Of a stretch of DNA of 64,000 nt, positions 12,982 to 22,398 are shown one piece after another (the first letter of the stretch is position 1; the number at the start of each line of letters is the position of its first letter). Source of the stretch: Prorocentrum cordatum (lineage: Eukaryota; Sar; Dinophyceae; Prorocentrales; Prorocentraceae). The stretch is from the NCBI GenBank assembly GCA_963575745.1, contig CAUYUJ010005780.1, positions 567,501 through 631,500 of the forward strand. The letters are read 5' to 3'. The position numbers were made by a program, and so were the translations under genes. Below the pieces are notes generated by a model. The model saw nothing but the letters and a program-made list of their open reading frames with translations. It did not search any database and had not been told where the DNA came from.

Positions 12982-15120
12982 TCACTGCAGCTGTCGCCTG
13001 GACTCGGCTCTGGATCGGTTCTTGACCTGGGGGTCGTCCTTGCGATCTCTTAGGGAATCCTCTTCGGATCTGAGCCTAAGCATGCCCGACTTGAGCAAAG
13101 CGAGTTGGGCGGCATTCGTCTTGGCCAGATCGGCCTTGGTGAGGCAGTCCACGGGCATGTGGGGATGTGGGGCCCACCTGATCGCGCTCCCTATCCGATC
13201 CATGGTTTCCCTGGCGACGGCTAGATCTATGGCGGCCCTCCTATCCGACCTGGTCCCCGACGTGAGTTTCGAGAGGGTGTCATAGATCCCCTTCGCGTCT
13301 ACGACGCTGACGTTGCCGGTCACCGGCTCTCCAAGCACAGTGCAGTCCTCCTTGGGAAGACTTACGAACGGGCCGAGGTTCTCCCGCCACCGCTCATGGA
13401 CAACATTGCCGCGAGCGACGTCGAGCAGCAAAATCTGCAGCCACTCCGCCTCGCCTAATGCACTCGAGAGAGACAACGTCTCCCCTGCCAGGGTAGACGC
13501 CACTTGCCTACGCAGTTTTCCCGATCGCCATGCTATCGGGGTCACCCGGGCCCGGGGCCCGCGAGCTAAATAATTATCGGCAATATAAATTTGCCGGGCC
13601 TCTTGAGGGTGCTGGGGGGCCCCCTTCTTATCCTCGGCCCCTATACCTCCGCAGTCGCTGGCAGTGGCCAGCGCGAAACCGCCCGGTCGAAACCTCCAGA
13701 CTACTATGGGAAGAGATGCGGTGGACCTTAGGTGGTCCACCATCTTGTTAGCGTCCAACAGGTCCTTGACCGAAGGGCCGTTGACCTTTGTGGCAAGAAT
13801 CGAGGCCGCGCCCGCGGCCTCGGCGCGGGTCTCCCTGCCCACCCACTGCAGCTTATACGCGAGCGACCGGAAGGCGGCCACCTCGCCGCCGACAAGAGGG
13901 GCCTCGTGATTCCCCCTCCGACCTCGGGCAAGGGGGATCTTCTGAAGCTGTTCCAGAATGTATTTTTCCTGGTCCACCAGGACCCTGTCCCCGTCCAGAC
14001 GCAGCCTTCTGCCTATGTACTCCACACCAGCGGCGTCGAGCCTTTTCATTTTTCCAAACGTAAGCCTCGCTTGGAACGGCTTCAGGTAGTTAACTTCGCA
14101 CCCTTCTCGGAGCGCGATGGCCCAATCGTCCACTTCAACGAGGACCTGGGCCTGGAGGGCCTGCTTGGCCCGTTCCACGAACCAACGCGGTTCGAGACGA
14201 GTCCGCTCAAAACCTCGCGACTTGAGAAAATTAGCGGTGGTCTTGTGAAATTCGAGAGGGGCGTCGTCGAGACCGTAAACCGGGGCGATCAGCTCAATGA
14301 GGGACCCCGAAGGAACAGGAACCCCCTCGCATGGCTCGACAAAAACCCTCCCCCTGGCCCTCTTGAGTGGTTCTGACTGACAGAACGCGTTCTTGATATC
14401 TCCTATGTAGATGCACATCTTGTACATGAGGGAAACCACCAAGAACAGCATCAAAGCCTCCATGAACGGAGTGGGGGCATAAACCTGAAGCTCGCTCGTA
14501 TCCTCGTCTTGGTGACCCCTCACGCACCACCTAGATTTAGCCTTGGGAGGGGCGTGTGTCCCCTCCTGGGGTTTCCATCTCCTAACCATCCTACTAGAGA
14601 CAATCCTAGTGGGAAAAAGACGTCTCAATTCTTTGGCTTGCTCGGGGGGATGAACGATCACGGCGCGAGTGCCTTCCGCGATGGCCTTCCATTCGCTCTC
14701 GTCAGACTCATCGAACTGCTTCTTTTCTTCCCCCTTCAGGTCTTTGTACCTGACCTCGGCCCCTCGGTTCACAAGCAAAGAAAGGTCACAGCTTCCCCCT
14801 GGCCCCGGGATGATTTCAACGTCAGCACTTCCGTTGGAGTAACTTAACCAGTCTCCGCTCCATCCCTCGTTCCAGACCTCTTCATCAAGCTGATTGCGGA
14901 AAGTGTCTTGATCAACTTCCTCGTCGCAAAAAGGCCCAAAGAGTCTCCGCCCGGGATCCCTGCCCCTCTGGAGACCTGGAGCGGCGGTCCTCGGCGAAGC
15001 GTCTCTCCAGCTCTTGTACCTGCTGCCGCACTCTGCCTGGAGTGGCGCCGCCAAACCTTTCCCCGAGAGCACGGGATCTCTGAATCCTAGAGCCCAGGTC
15101 CAACAGCTCTCGCCGAGCAC
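12982..15120 (-). CDS. Copia-1 reverse transcriptase-RNase H
   Basis: A 712-codon open frame covers Copia RT (RVT_2 type) and RNase H. RT signs are KSRWCVRGHQDED (about residue 195), the first catalytic Asp in DIKNAF (241-246), VYGLDDAPLEF (281-291) and the paired Asp of VEVDDW (331-332). Copia RNase H signs are Asp in TASDCGG (489), Glu in STLAGETLSLSSALGEAEW (547), Asp in VVDAKG (608) and Asp in MPVDCLTK (658). All catalytic residues I can check are present. The first 60 or so residues are probably out of frame; authentic coding seems to begin near GRRLFGPFCDEE (about 14,950) after a frameshift from the linker region. It copies element RNA into DNA. Confidence 0.9.
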   Translation of the reverse strand: MLGESCWTWALGFRDPVLSGKGLAAPLQAECGSRYKSWRDASPRTAAPGLQRGRDPGRRLFGPFCDEEVDQDTFRNQLDEEVWNEGWSGDWLSYSNGSADVEIIPGPGGSCDLSLLVNRGAEVRYKDLKGEEKKQFDESDESEWKAIAEGTRAVIVHPPEQAKELRRLFPTRIVSSRMVRRWKPQEGTHAPPKAKSRWCVRGHQDEDTSELQVYAPTPFMEALMLFLVVSLMYKMCIYIGDIKNAFCQSEPLKRARGRVFVEPCEGVPVPSGSLIELIAPVYGLDDAPLEFHKTTANFLKSRGFERTRLEPRWFVERAKQALQAQVLVEVDDWAIALREGCEVNYLKPFQARLTFGKMKRLDAAGVEYIGRRLRLDGDRVLVDQEKYILEQLQKIPLARGRRGNHEAPLVGGEVAAFRSLAYKLQWVGRETRAEAAGAASILATKVNGPSVKDLLDANKMVDHLRSTASLPIVVWRFRPGGFALATASDCGGIGAEDKKGAPQHPQEARQIYIADNYLARGPRARVTPIAWRSGKLRRQVASTLAGETLSLSSALGEAEWLQILLLDVARGNVVHERWRENLGPFVSLPKEDCTVLGEPVTGNVSVVDAKGIYDTLSKLTSGTRSDRRAAIDLAVARETMDRIGSAIRWAPHPHMPVDCLTKADLAKTNAAQLALLKSGMLRLRSEEDSLRDRKDDPQVKNRSRAESRRQLQ

Positions 15121-15419
15121 TATCTTGCATCAGGCGATTGAGCGGACCAGGGTCTATTGGCTCCGCGCTGCGATGTCGACTGGCCGTGTCAGAGGCATCG
15201 AGCTTGTGAGCGCTGACAGGCGGAGCAGAGGAAGAGGAGGGAGAGGCGGCAAAGGGAGGGTCGGCCGACGTTCCGGAACTACCCCCGCCCCCCCTGTCTG
15301 TTTTCTCTCCTTGGGGCAGTGGTTGCCTACGCCTACTGGTCTTGCCTGGACCGCCATCCCTGTCATTAACGCTTCTGGCGACGGGCAAAACAGACCGGCT
15401 CTCTGGCCCACTGGAGCCC

Positions 15420-15800
15420 CTAGAAAAGAGCATTTCCACCGGCTTCCGCGGCCGGGTGCCCCCCCGTGCTTTCTCCCGGACCCCCCGACAGTCCTGGCGG
15501 AGGAGGTGGAGGCTCTCCAAGCGCCCCTTCGGGTCCAGCGCCTGGGTCCTGCTCAACAGGTGGGGCTTCAACCGGCCCGGCTTCGGCGACCTGAGCATCG
15601 GGCCCCCAGGCCTCTGGTGGCGGGGGGCCTTCCGCGGCGACGTTGGCCCCCGCCCGGTGATTACTCGTCTGAGCTTCCCTAAGCAGCATCTGAACTGAAA
15701 CGTCGGAAAGAACCTCGGCACCCCGGGACTCCTCTGTCGTGGCGCGCCTAACTTGTTCGGTGGAGCACTTCCGCAATCTGGACCGCATCGCCACCCACAC
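15420..15800 (-). pseudogene. Copia-1 integrase-RT linker ORF
   Basis: A 126-codon frame starts MWVAMRSRLRKCSTEQVRRA, typical of the segment after the integrase core in Copia polyproteins, and then becomes rich in Pro, Glu and Gly. It is separated by frameshifts from the integrase end (15,844) and from the RT frame. No catalytic role is expected. Confidence 0.6.
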
Positions 15801-15843
15801 GGAGGTGCCGTTGCGAAGAACGACCAGCCCAGGACCGACCCAC

Positions 15844-16358
15844 CTATCCTTCTGCAGCGCAAGAATTTATTTGGCCCCCTCTGGGGGCCCTCCTCCAGAC
15901 GTAAGCCCACTGACCAGGACTGAAGTGCCTTTCTCGGTGCACCGAGGAGCGGACTGCGTCCGCGAGGCGCCGCCGACTGGAGCTCTCGAAGAGCTCTCTC
16001 CTGGCCAGGCGGCGGATGGCGTCCCGACGGGCGTGCTCTGCCGCTGCCGTGTCGCTGTCCCAGGATCCAGGAGAGAGATCTTCGGTCCCCACGAGTTGGA
16101 GGGGATCGTCTCCAGTGAGGTCGTTCGGGATCCTGGGGTTGATCCCGAAGACGAGTTGATATGGCGCGACCCCCCCCCCCTATGAAGATACCGATTCTTG
16201 GCCGAGACGACTTCATGAACGAGAGTTTCGAGCTCGGCCGGCGTGGCGACGAGAACCCCCTCAGAAGCCTTCACGAGAATGTCTTTCACCCAGCCCCCAT
16301 GTCTCTCGGCTCTGCCGTTTTGCCGCGGACTCTCGGAGTCCGTGACGTGTTGAAAAAC
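15844..16358 (-). pseudogene. Copia-1 integrase C-terminal part (frameshifted)
   Basis: This continues the integrase past an in-frame TGA at 16,359-16,361. SPRQNGRAERHGGW supplies the third catalytic acid (Glu). The frame then passes AKNRYLHRGG and meets a run of 11 G (minus strand, about 16,170-16,180). Beyond the run the frame changes: a separate 82-codon frame (16,092-15,844) carries the expected tail SPGQWAYVWRR. The homopolymer is the likely frameshift site and could equally be an assembly error. Confidence 0.75.
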
Positions 16359-17190
16359 TCAGAGGTGTTCTACTCCCCGCTCGAATTCCCCCTTGAACTC
16401 CGATCCTCCATCCGTGATTGCGAAGAGGGGAACCCCGCAGGGTCGAATCCAACACCTCATAAGAGCCCTCCAGGCCCCCAGCGCCGTGCCATCGTACATC
16501 TCAACGATCTGAAAGTTAGCGCCATGACATATCACGTTGAGAAAGGCCAGCTGCTGATCCTGAAAGGTGATAAAAAAGGTGTCCATAGCCACTATCTTAT
16601 TGAACTCGAAAGTCCTGGGAACAGCAGCTGGTCGCGTGCTGTCGGGGCGAGCGTGTGCGGCACAATCTCCGCACTGGTATTCATCACGAACAAACTGCAG
16701 GACCTCTGGCTTGGCTTGAGCAGCTCTCAGGATTTTCACGAAAAATCTCCTTATGGGGGTGACCCAGATTGACGTGAACCTTGTGGATCATTCTTCGAAC
16801 CTTTGGGGTAATCTCAAGCCTAGAAGGAACCTGATTGTCTTCCTCGGCTTCCTCGGGACCAGGTTCCTCCACGTTTTGGCCTTCCTCAGCCTCAGTCGGA
16901 AAACTCGCGGCCGTGTAGAGCTGCCTGTACTCCGGCTGCCTGGCACGGGCGACCTGCTCTGATGTCGGGGGAGGGTAAGCTTCCTCGATGCTAGAAAGGA
17001 TGGCCTCGGCCAGAGCCTTGCAGAATTTGGAAGGGTAAACGCGGGCCGCACTGGTCATAGCTCCTCCTATCAACAGGGCGTGAGGATGGTCGCCCCGGCA
17101 TCGGGCGTCCTCGAAGCGCCGGAGAAAAACCTCGCAATTTGACAGTCTAGTGGGTTTCTTCGAGCGCTCCCCCCCTTTGGCGATCGAAAG
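16359..17190 (-). CDS. Copia-1 GAG-pre-integrase and integrase core
   Basis: Two minus-strand frames combine. The first (to 16,684) ends in a pre-integrase zinc-binding motif (HKVHVNLGHPHK). The second (16,739-16,359, 126 codons) gives the Cys pair YQCGDC (residues 23 and 26), catalytic Asp in VAMDTFF (53) and the second Asp in ITDGGSEF (110). The third acid lies beyond the stop at 16,359. Integrase inserts the cDNA into the host chromosome. The first frame opens with KPTRLSNC and GDHPHALLIGG, which is the tail of the methyltransferase-like module. Confidence 0.85.
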
Positions 17191-17935
17191 CCCGAAACGA
17201 CATGTCGATATCCGTGACGCGCACCTCCGGGAGCTCCGGGATGAAACGAACCACATTCGTACACCAAGAACTGGCCGTGACAGGGTGCTCAAAAACAAAC
17301 TTCCTGTGGTTTTGATGCTGTTCCAGAGCCACCTCCATGGCGAAACCGAGAAGGACCAGAGCTTCGGCGTACTTTCGTCGCTGATGCTCTGAGACTTCTC
17401 GGTGGAGCTGGCCATTCTGGGCGATCGAAAACTGATCACAGGGGGGCTCAAGAACCACCAGCCACGGTTTTTCCTCTCGGAGGCGGGTTCTAAGCTTGCG
17501 CCTGTGATCCTCTTTTCTGAAGTCCCATCCCCCCTCCTGATCGAAGCTGCCGACACCCCTGATGCCAGCATGCTCGGCGTGCTTGACGATTCTTGGAGGT
17601 GAGATCACCTCCGCAAAAGCTCGCCTCCTCAGCTGAGCCCTGAAACTCTTGATCTTATTAGGGATTCCCGAATCGACATATGTGTTTTTTCTCTCCCGTC
17701 TGTTAAGGAGAACTTCCCTGTCGTCGGAATTGAAATCGCCGAAGATGGTGTCGTCGAGCTCTCGGCGTCTGAAACGGATCTCATCCTGACTCCCCCCCAA
17801 CTCGGTGACCTCAAAGAGCGAACATAATTTCACGAAGGACTCCCGGGACCCCGCTTCCATGGTGTATACGTTTGGGTGGTTGGGATCCCCTATCCTGGTA
17901 CCGGTACTAGATGGCTTCGCCGCCCTACTCACTTC
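17147..17935 (-). CDS. Copia-1 cytosine-methyltransferase-like domain
   Basis: The minus-strand frame between the Pro/Gln-rich ORF and the integrase contains AEVISPPRIVKHAEHAGIR, GWDFRKEDHRRK, WLVVLEPPCDQFSIAQNG (about 17,420-17,470), KFVFEHPVTASSW and VRVTDIDMSFRAFD. These match, in order, the DNMT-like module found in dinoflagellate retrotransposon polyproteins: SPPR, the catalytic-type PPC..FS (motif IV) and the EHP motif. The Pro-Pro-Cys is intact, but whether it methylates DNA is unknown. The reading continues after a frameshift near 17,190 into GGDHPHALLIGG-type sequence. Here the module lies before the integrase. Confidence 0.75.
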   Translation of the reverse strand, partial: EVSRAAKPSSTGTRIGDPNHPNVYTMEAGSRESFVKLCSLFEVTELGGSQDEIRFRRRELDDTIFGDFNSDDREVLLNRRERKNTYVDSGIPNKIKSFRAQLRRRAFAEVISPPRIVKHAEHAGIRGVGSFDQEGGWDFRKEDHRRKLRTRLREEKPWLVVLEPPCDQFSIAQNGQLHREVSEHQRRKYAEALVLLGFAMEVALEQHQNHRKFVFEHPVTASSWCTNVVRFIPELPEVRVTDIDMSFRAFDRQRGGALEETH

Positions 17936-19005
17936 CACTTGGCGTCGCTGCTGTCGTAGCGGTAGTCCTGCCACCCCGTCGGAGTCCAGCCCTCCTGGGC
18001 CAGCCTGCGCTTCTCCGCGTCCTTCTGGTGCTCCTGGGCCTCCCAGGCGCGCTCGTCCTCGGACGGCTGCCAAGCTGCGTCTGAGGCTTTCTGTGGGCGA
18101 CCAAGACGCCCCTGTGGCTGCGGATTCTCCTGCTGCCAGGCGGTCGCCGTGGGATGTCCCGCCGGCGTGGCTGGCGCCGGCCCCTGTGATGGCTGAACAG
18201 AGGGAAACGTGGCTATGCTGCTGATGGTGGACGAAGTCACCAGCTGACCCTCCCTGTCGCGGATGCCCTTCGGGTTGGCGGTGTCCTTCTTCAGCAGGCT
18301 CCTCTGCGATGCCGCATACCCCTTTGGAGGCGGCCACTGAACCGACGAGCCCGCTGCGGCCGCTGCTTGCGGGGGAGGCAGACCGTACGACGGGTAGGCG
18401 GGGGTCGCGGGCGCCGTCCCGACGATTCCCCACCCCTGGAGGCCCGCGACCTGGGGGGTCATGCCGATCCCGATCGTCTGCCTGACCTGCGTGGGCGGCG
18501 TGGCAATCGACATCTGAGGCACGCCGGGAGGAACTCCTGCTGGCTGATGTAGACCTGGAGGTCCCTGGCGACGGACCTCGTCCGTCTGGCCCTTCACCGC
18601 TGCTGCCCCGCCGTGTCCCGGCCCTCGCGCCGGAGCGCTCGCCCATGGGACTGGCTGCGGGCTGAGCTGGTGCGCCTGGGTGGACTGCGGCGGCACTTGC
18701 TGCGGGGGAAATTCGGGCTGCTGCTTCAGCGGCGCCCCTGGCTGCGAGTTCGCCTGGAGCTGCGACTGCATCGTGGCCAAAGCGTTCATCTGCCCTGAGA
18801 TGGTGCTCTGCAGGCCCGCAATCACGCGGTCCTGCGCCTCCTGCTTGGCCGCGAGGTTCTTGAAGATCTGGAGCGTCTCCCCGGAGTTGCTGGCGTCGTC
18901 CGAGCTCGCCGCCCCTTCGATCATGGAACGCTTGGCGGGGGCCTGACTCGAGCCCTTGCGCCTCTGAGCCCTCACCTGGCGAGCCTGCTCCTCTACATCC
19001 TCCAT
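17929..19005 (-). CDS. Copia-1 accessory ORF, Pro/Gln/Ala-rich with coiled-coil start
   Basis: 358 codons starting MEDVEEQARQVRAQRRKG. Residues 40-85 (LQIFKNLAAKQEAQDRV and on) look helical or coiled-coil. The middle is Pro, Gln and Ala rich, and the C-terminus is charged and Trp-containing (GWTPTGWQDYRYDSSDAKWK). It is in the same frame as the upstream zinc-ribbon-like ORF, with one stop codon and four codons between. No family recognised. It could be a Gag-like spacer or a structural part of the polyprotein. Confidence 0.6.
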   Translation of the reverse strand: MEDVEEQARQVRAQRRKGSSQAPAKRSMIEGAASSDDASNSGETLQIFKNLAAKQEAQDRVIAGLQSTISGQMNALATMQSQLQANSQPGAPLKQQPEFPPQQVPPQSTQAHQLSPQPVPWASAPARGPGHGGAAAVKGQTDEVRRQGPPGLHQPAGVPPGVPQMSIATPPTQVRQTIGIGMTPQVAGLQGWGIVGTAPATPAYPSYGLPPPQAAAAAGSSVQWPPPKGYAASQRSLLKKDTANPKGIRDREGQLVTSSTISSIATFPSVQPSQGPAPATPAGHPTATAWQQENPQPQGRLGRPQKASDAAWQPSEDERAWEAQEHQKDAEKRRLAQEGWTPTGWQDYRYDSSDAKWK

Positions 19006-19017
19006 CGCGGCGTCCGG

Positions 19018-19710
19018 CTACTCCTCCTCGCGACCCCGGTAGACCTCCTCCGCTGCCCGACGGTCGCGAGCAGCCGGCCAGGGCGGGAGAGTGCCGGCTG
19101 GCGTGACTCCACCCTGAAACGACCCGGGCGGCGGGGCCGGCGTGTTGACCAGGGCCTGCCAGTCCTGCGAGGGGGCCCCGTACTGGGCGAAACCCTTGCC
19201 GCGCAAGGTGCACGCGGCCGTCGTGCGCTTGCAGACGCACGAAACGTCGACCTTCGGTTTTCCCTTCTCGGGCTTGACCTCGCGGTAGGCGACCCGCATA
19301 GTACATGATGAACAGACCCACCACTGTCCATGCCCATTGCACCCGTACTCGACGCTGGTGGGCAAGTGTCGACACGTGTAGAACGCGCCTGGGATCACCC
19401 GCAAGCGCCTGATCAGGTTCGTGGGCCAGAACCTCTTGTCGAGCATCATGCGCCCAAACTCGTCGGCGAGCTTGTTGAGCCAGAACGCGATGCTGCCGAC
19501 GATGGCCGCCCACCCCTTCTCCTTGCGGTTCAGGCTGGACGGGACTTGCGTCCCGGTGACCGCGTACGTCCACGTGGAGCTCGGGTCCATCAGGTGGTCG
19601 ACCAAAGTCAGCGGCCGCTGAGCTCGACGCTGAGCCTCGGTCTGCTGCTTCTTCTTCCTCTCCGACGGCTGGCCGGCATTGACACTGCCGACTGGGGGGC
19701 CACTGGGCAT
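19018..19710 (-). CDS. Copia-1 accessory ORF with zinc-ribbon-like motif
   Basis: 230 codons, Lys/Arg-rich at the start (SERKKKQQTEAQRRAQ). A possible metal-binding cluster is C113-x-H115 in YTCRHLP, C124 and H127 in GCNGHGQWW, C133 and C136 in VCSSC, and C158 and C160. As I recall, a C-x-H...GN...C-x2-C segment follows Gag in other dinoflagellate Copia polyproteins, which makes this a likely native part rather than a captured gene. Function unknown. Confidence 0.6.
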   Translation of the reverse strand: MPSGPPVGSVNAGQPSERKKKQQTEAQRRAQRPLTLVDHLMDPSSTWTYAVTGTQVPSSLNRKEKGWAAIVGSIAFWLNKLADEFGRMMLDKRFWPTNLIRRLRVIPGAFYTCRHLPTSVEYGCNGHGQWWVCSSCTMRVAYREVKPEKGKPKVDVSCVCKRTTAACTLRGKGFAQYGAPSQDWQALVNTPAPPPGSFQGGVTPAGTLPPWPAARDRRAAEEVYRGREEE

Positions 19711-19872
19711 CTCTGAATCGCGACAGGCTTCGTGGCTGTAGTCCTGGCTGCGAGCAGAATTCGCTCCTCTCTGAAGCTCGAAAGCTCGAGCCGAACCGCC
19801 GTAGCATAAGACATACTGTGATGAATGTGACCGCCCACATGTGGATGAGATTCTTCCGGGGGAGGGTCCCGC

Positions 19873-21456
19873 TCACCATCGCTCCGAAGGCGTCGTCGCG
19901 ATATCTCCCCTGGCGTTGTCTCGTCCCTGAGTGTCTGTATCCCTTAGCTGATGATCCAGGCTGGCTAAGCCCCATAGCGACGTCGTGTTCGGAACGATTC
20001 CCTGGGCCCATGTCGGGCTCACTGGCCCTTGTCGGCGTGTCGAGATCGCCGCGGGACCCAGACAGACCCCCAGACCGAGCCCCAACCTTTCCCGGAGACC
20101 GTCGTAGCTGGGTAATTCGGCCCTCTGAGAGGAGGAAAAGTGGAAGAGGTGAGAGGTCGGATCGACGATGACCGAGGTCTTGTATGCCCCAACAGTGCTG
20201 TCACACTGAGAATCGCTCTCTTTGAGTCCTGGATGCTGCTGAAACAGAGAGGCCGGACACCTGAAGCTCCGGGGGGATTGAAACGCGTCTATTCGAATCG
20301 TCCTGTGGCCGCTGTGCATCCTCCTCATCGGAGTCTCCACGCCCAGGCGCTTTAAACTCATAACATTACTGTCGAGATCTATCTTGGAACCTCGCATCTC
20401 CTGAAGGCCTACTGCAAGCAGAGGGGGCACGTCTTCCTGTAAAACGTCTAACTCTACTATACCTTCTTTGCCCTGAATTCCGGTCGGGACCAGGGCCGTG
20501 TGCAAAACCCTAGTGCCACCTCCTACTCCTCTGGCATTCCTGTTCCTAGGCTCTACTAAAGGAATCTTCAGGCCTAGCTTTTTCAGCCTCTGAGAGTGCC
20601 GCTCAAGCGCCTGGGCCCCAATCAGGCCCTGGCCGGCAGCGGTATCCACCACTGCCTCGCCGGCCTCCACCGTGAGCAGCACCATCGCCTGCGCGGCTTG
20701 GCCCCTCTCGTTCTGCTCCGTCTCCGACGCGACAGGATCCAACACGTTCGCGAAGACGAAGCCCGTGGCGTTCGTGATCCCTCCTGCGGTTGCACTGGCA
20801 CTGAGACTCTGGCCATTCCGCTTGGGACATTCGCGCGCCCAGTGGCCCTTCTCGTTGCACTTCCTGCACCTGGTCTTCTTGATGAGCTCTGGGAGCGGAA
20901 GCCTGGTCTTTCTCTGACGAAAAATGCCGTCTGCTCCTCTATGGCCTCTGTTCTCCCGCGAGGTCGACACTTTGACCGTCTCCTTCGTCCTGTCGAAGAA
21001 CCTGCGATCGACCTTCATTTTCCGCTTGAGCTCCCTGTTCTGCTTCCACGTTTTCCGTCTGTCCTCCTGCATGCTGGCGAATACCGCCGGAAGCTCGTCG
21101 TCGTATAGGTTCAGGTTCTCAATGGCCAATTCTATCTCGTTCTCTCCCTCAGTGTTGAGGGACGAGACGCCGTCGTAGTCCACCATCGAGTCATCCTCGT
21201 CGTCCTCCACGGAGTAGCTGGGCTCATTGTTCGTCCATTGTGATGTCCACGACGACGCGGCTCCTCGATCGGTGTGATATGTTCGTGCCCTCTGGTGGGC
21301 AAGATGCTCCTTTCTCGTCGCGTCCATCTCTCGGATGGCCTTGAGAGCGTCCGGATACGAGTCCTTCGTGGCCATAAGAAACTTCATCAGCTGCTGGCCA
21401 CGCTCGTCGAGTCCTACGCCCTCTTCCAAGAACATGAACTTCCAGTCTTCTGGCAC
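19873..21456 (-). CDS. Copia-1 Gag C-terminus, CCHC knuckle and aspartic protease
   Basis: 527 codons, continuing Gag after a -1 frame change at about 21,456 (the frame opens at GTG, so this is a continuation, not a real start). The zinc knuckle CRKCNEKGHWAREC (residues 197-210) is a perfect C-x2-C-x4-H-x4-C and binds element RNA. The protease active site is AVVDTAAGQGLIG with Asp at 271, in place of the usual DSGAS. The last 130 residues lose family character and probably reflect a frameshift before the stop at 19,873. Confidence 0.85.
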   Translation of the reverse strand: MPEDWKFMFLEEGVGLDERGQQLMKFLMATKDSYPDALKAIREMDATRKEHLAHQRARTYHTDRGAASSWTSQWTNNEPSYSVEDDEDDSMVDYDGVSSLNTEGENEIELAIENLNLYDDELPAVFASMQEDRRKTWKQNRELKRKMKVDRRFFDRTKETVKVSTSRENRGHRGADGIFRQRKTRLPLPELIKKTRCRKCNEKGHWARECPKRNGQSLSASATAGGITNATGFVFANVLDPVASETEQNERGQAAQAMVLLTVEAGEAVVDTAAGQGLIGAQALERHSQRLKKLGLKIPLVEPRNRNARGVGGGTRVLHTALVPTGIQGKEGIVELDVLQEDVPPLLAVGLQEMRGSKIDLDSNVMSLKRLGVETPMRRMHSGHRTIRIDAFQSPRSFRCPASLFQQHPGLKESDSQCDSTVGAYKTSVIVDPTSHLFHFSSSQRAELPSYDGLRERLGLGLGVCLGPAAISTRRQGPVSPTWAQGIVPNTTSLWGLASLDHQLRDTDTQGRDNARGDIATTPSERW

Positions 21457-22346
21457 GGCAAGCCCAATGTGCCGACTCGGTCGAAGGCCAGGTCTATTCT
21501 CGCGGCGTACTCTGTAAGACCCTCGCCTTGCCGTCTCGGGAAGGAGAAGAGGCGCCCCCTCGCGGCCTTGCGCTTCTCGTCCTCAACGCGCTCGCCGCTC
21601 AGGAGGTCCAGACGATCGATCACCTTCTGAGCGCCTTCCCACGACATGAGAACCTCGTCTGGAATGTCCTCTAGCTTCCTCTGGAGGTCAATGGGCAGCG
21701 CCTTCAAGATGCGGTCGGCGTGCTTGGTCTCGCCGACGTCTGTGCTCTGGCGCCACCTCATGATCTTTCGTCGCCGTAGCTTGTATTCTGGCCATCCGGC
21801 CCATGGCTCGGGGTCCGCGAAGTCGCGACCCCTTTCTTTCCAGCTCCAGCCGCCGTCCTTGGAGTCGTCCCACTTCCAGTTGCCGTCGTTTTGGGCTTCA
21901 CTCCAGCTCCAGCGGCCCTGCCACCAACGATCTTGGTCGGCTCGCTCGGGGGCCCTGCTAGACACTGAGCCGGCTGCGGCTCTGTCCCTGGCCCACGGGT
22001 CCGTACCGTCTCGCTGCCATTCGTCCTCTTGGTGTGCTTTGCCCTCTGCTCGCCGTTCGTCCGCCTCTGGCTCTGGACTAGGCTGTTGAGCTTGGCTCCG
22101 CACGTAGGTGAGGATCTGCTTCAGCTGTGCTTCCGAAAGCGGGCTTGAGATGCGGTGCTGCTCGGCAGTCCGCTCAGATCGTCGTGCACTCTCAAGCAGG
22201 CCTTGTAGTTGCTCTTCTGAGAGCCTGATGCGTCCGTCCTCGTCAGCCCATCGTCTCGCTGTCCCAATAGCTGTTGCCACTGGCCCTTGGCCACTATGAT
22301 CGGATCCTCGAGATTGGTTATCAGCACCCTCCTCGTCTGCTGGCAT
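21414..22346 (-). CDS. Copia-1 Gag N-terminal part
   Basis: 310 codons starting 40 bp inside the PBS, as expected for the first element ORF. The N-terminal half is acidic and Trp-rich (RWWQGRWSWSEAQNDGNW). Residues 190-300 are capsid-like (KHADRILKALPIDLQRKLED, YAARIDLAFDRVGTLGLP). The true protein continues in the overlapping -1 frame. Both a programmed -1 shift and a 1-nt deletion would fit. Confidence 0.8.
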   Translation of the reverse strand: MPADEEGADNQSRGSDHSGQGPVATAIGTARRWADEDGRIRLSEEQLQGLLESARRSERTAEQHRISSPLSEAQLKQILTYVRSQAQQPSPEPEADERRAEGKAHQEDEWQRDGTDPWARDRAAAGSVSSRAPERADQDRWWQGRWSWSEAQNDGNWKWDDSKDGGWSWKERGRDFADPEPWAGWPEYKLRRRKIMRWRQSTDVGETKHADRILKALPIDLQRKLEDIPDEVLMSWEGAQKVIDRLDLLSGERVEDEKRKAARGRLFSFPRRQGEGLTEYAARIDLAFDRVGTLGLPCQKTGSSCSWKRA

Positions 22347-22385
22347 CGGTCCGCAGAAAGTCGACTGAGCGCCGGTCGTACCGAC

Positions 22386-22397
22386 GCTCCGCTACCA
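22386..22397 (-). other. Copia-1 primer-binding site
   Basis: The minus strand reads TGGTAGCGGAGC one base after the 5' LTR. This is complementary to a tRNA ending GCTCCGCTACCA and is close to the initiator-Met tRNA primer site typical of Copia (TGGTAGC/TGGTATC...). Confidence 0.8.
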
Positions 22398-22398
22398 C

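Noticed and set aside
14912-16216. 434-codon minus-strand ORF between integrase and RT
   Set aside because: Most of it is a shifted reading of the integrase tail and the linker. Only its last 60 or so codons may be in the authentic frame.
17147-20011. 954-codon minus-strand ORF across the middle of Copia-1
   Set aside because: Its first three-quarters is an out-of-frame reading of the two accessory ORFs (19,710-19,018 and 19,005-17,929). Only the last part, from about 17,935, is real coding (methyltransferase-like).
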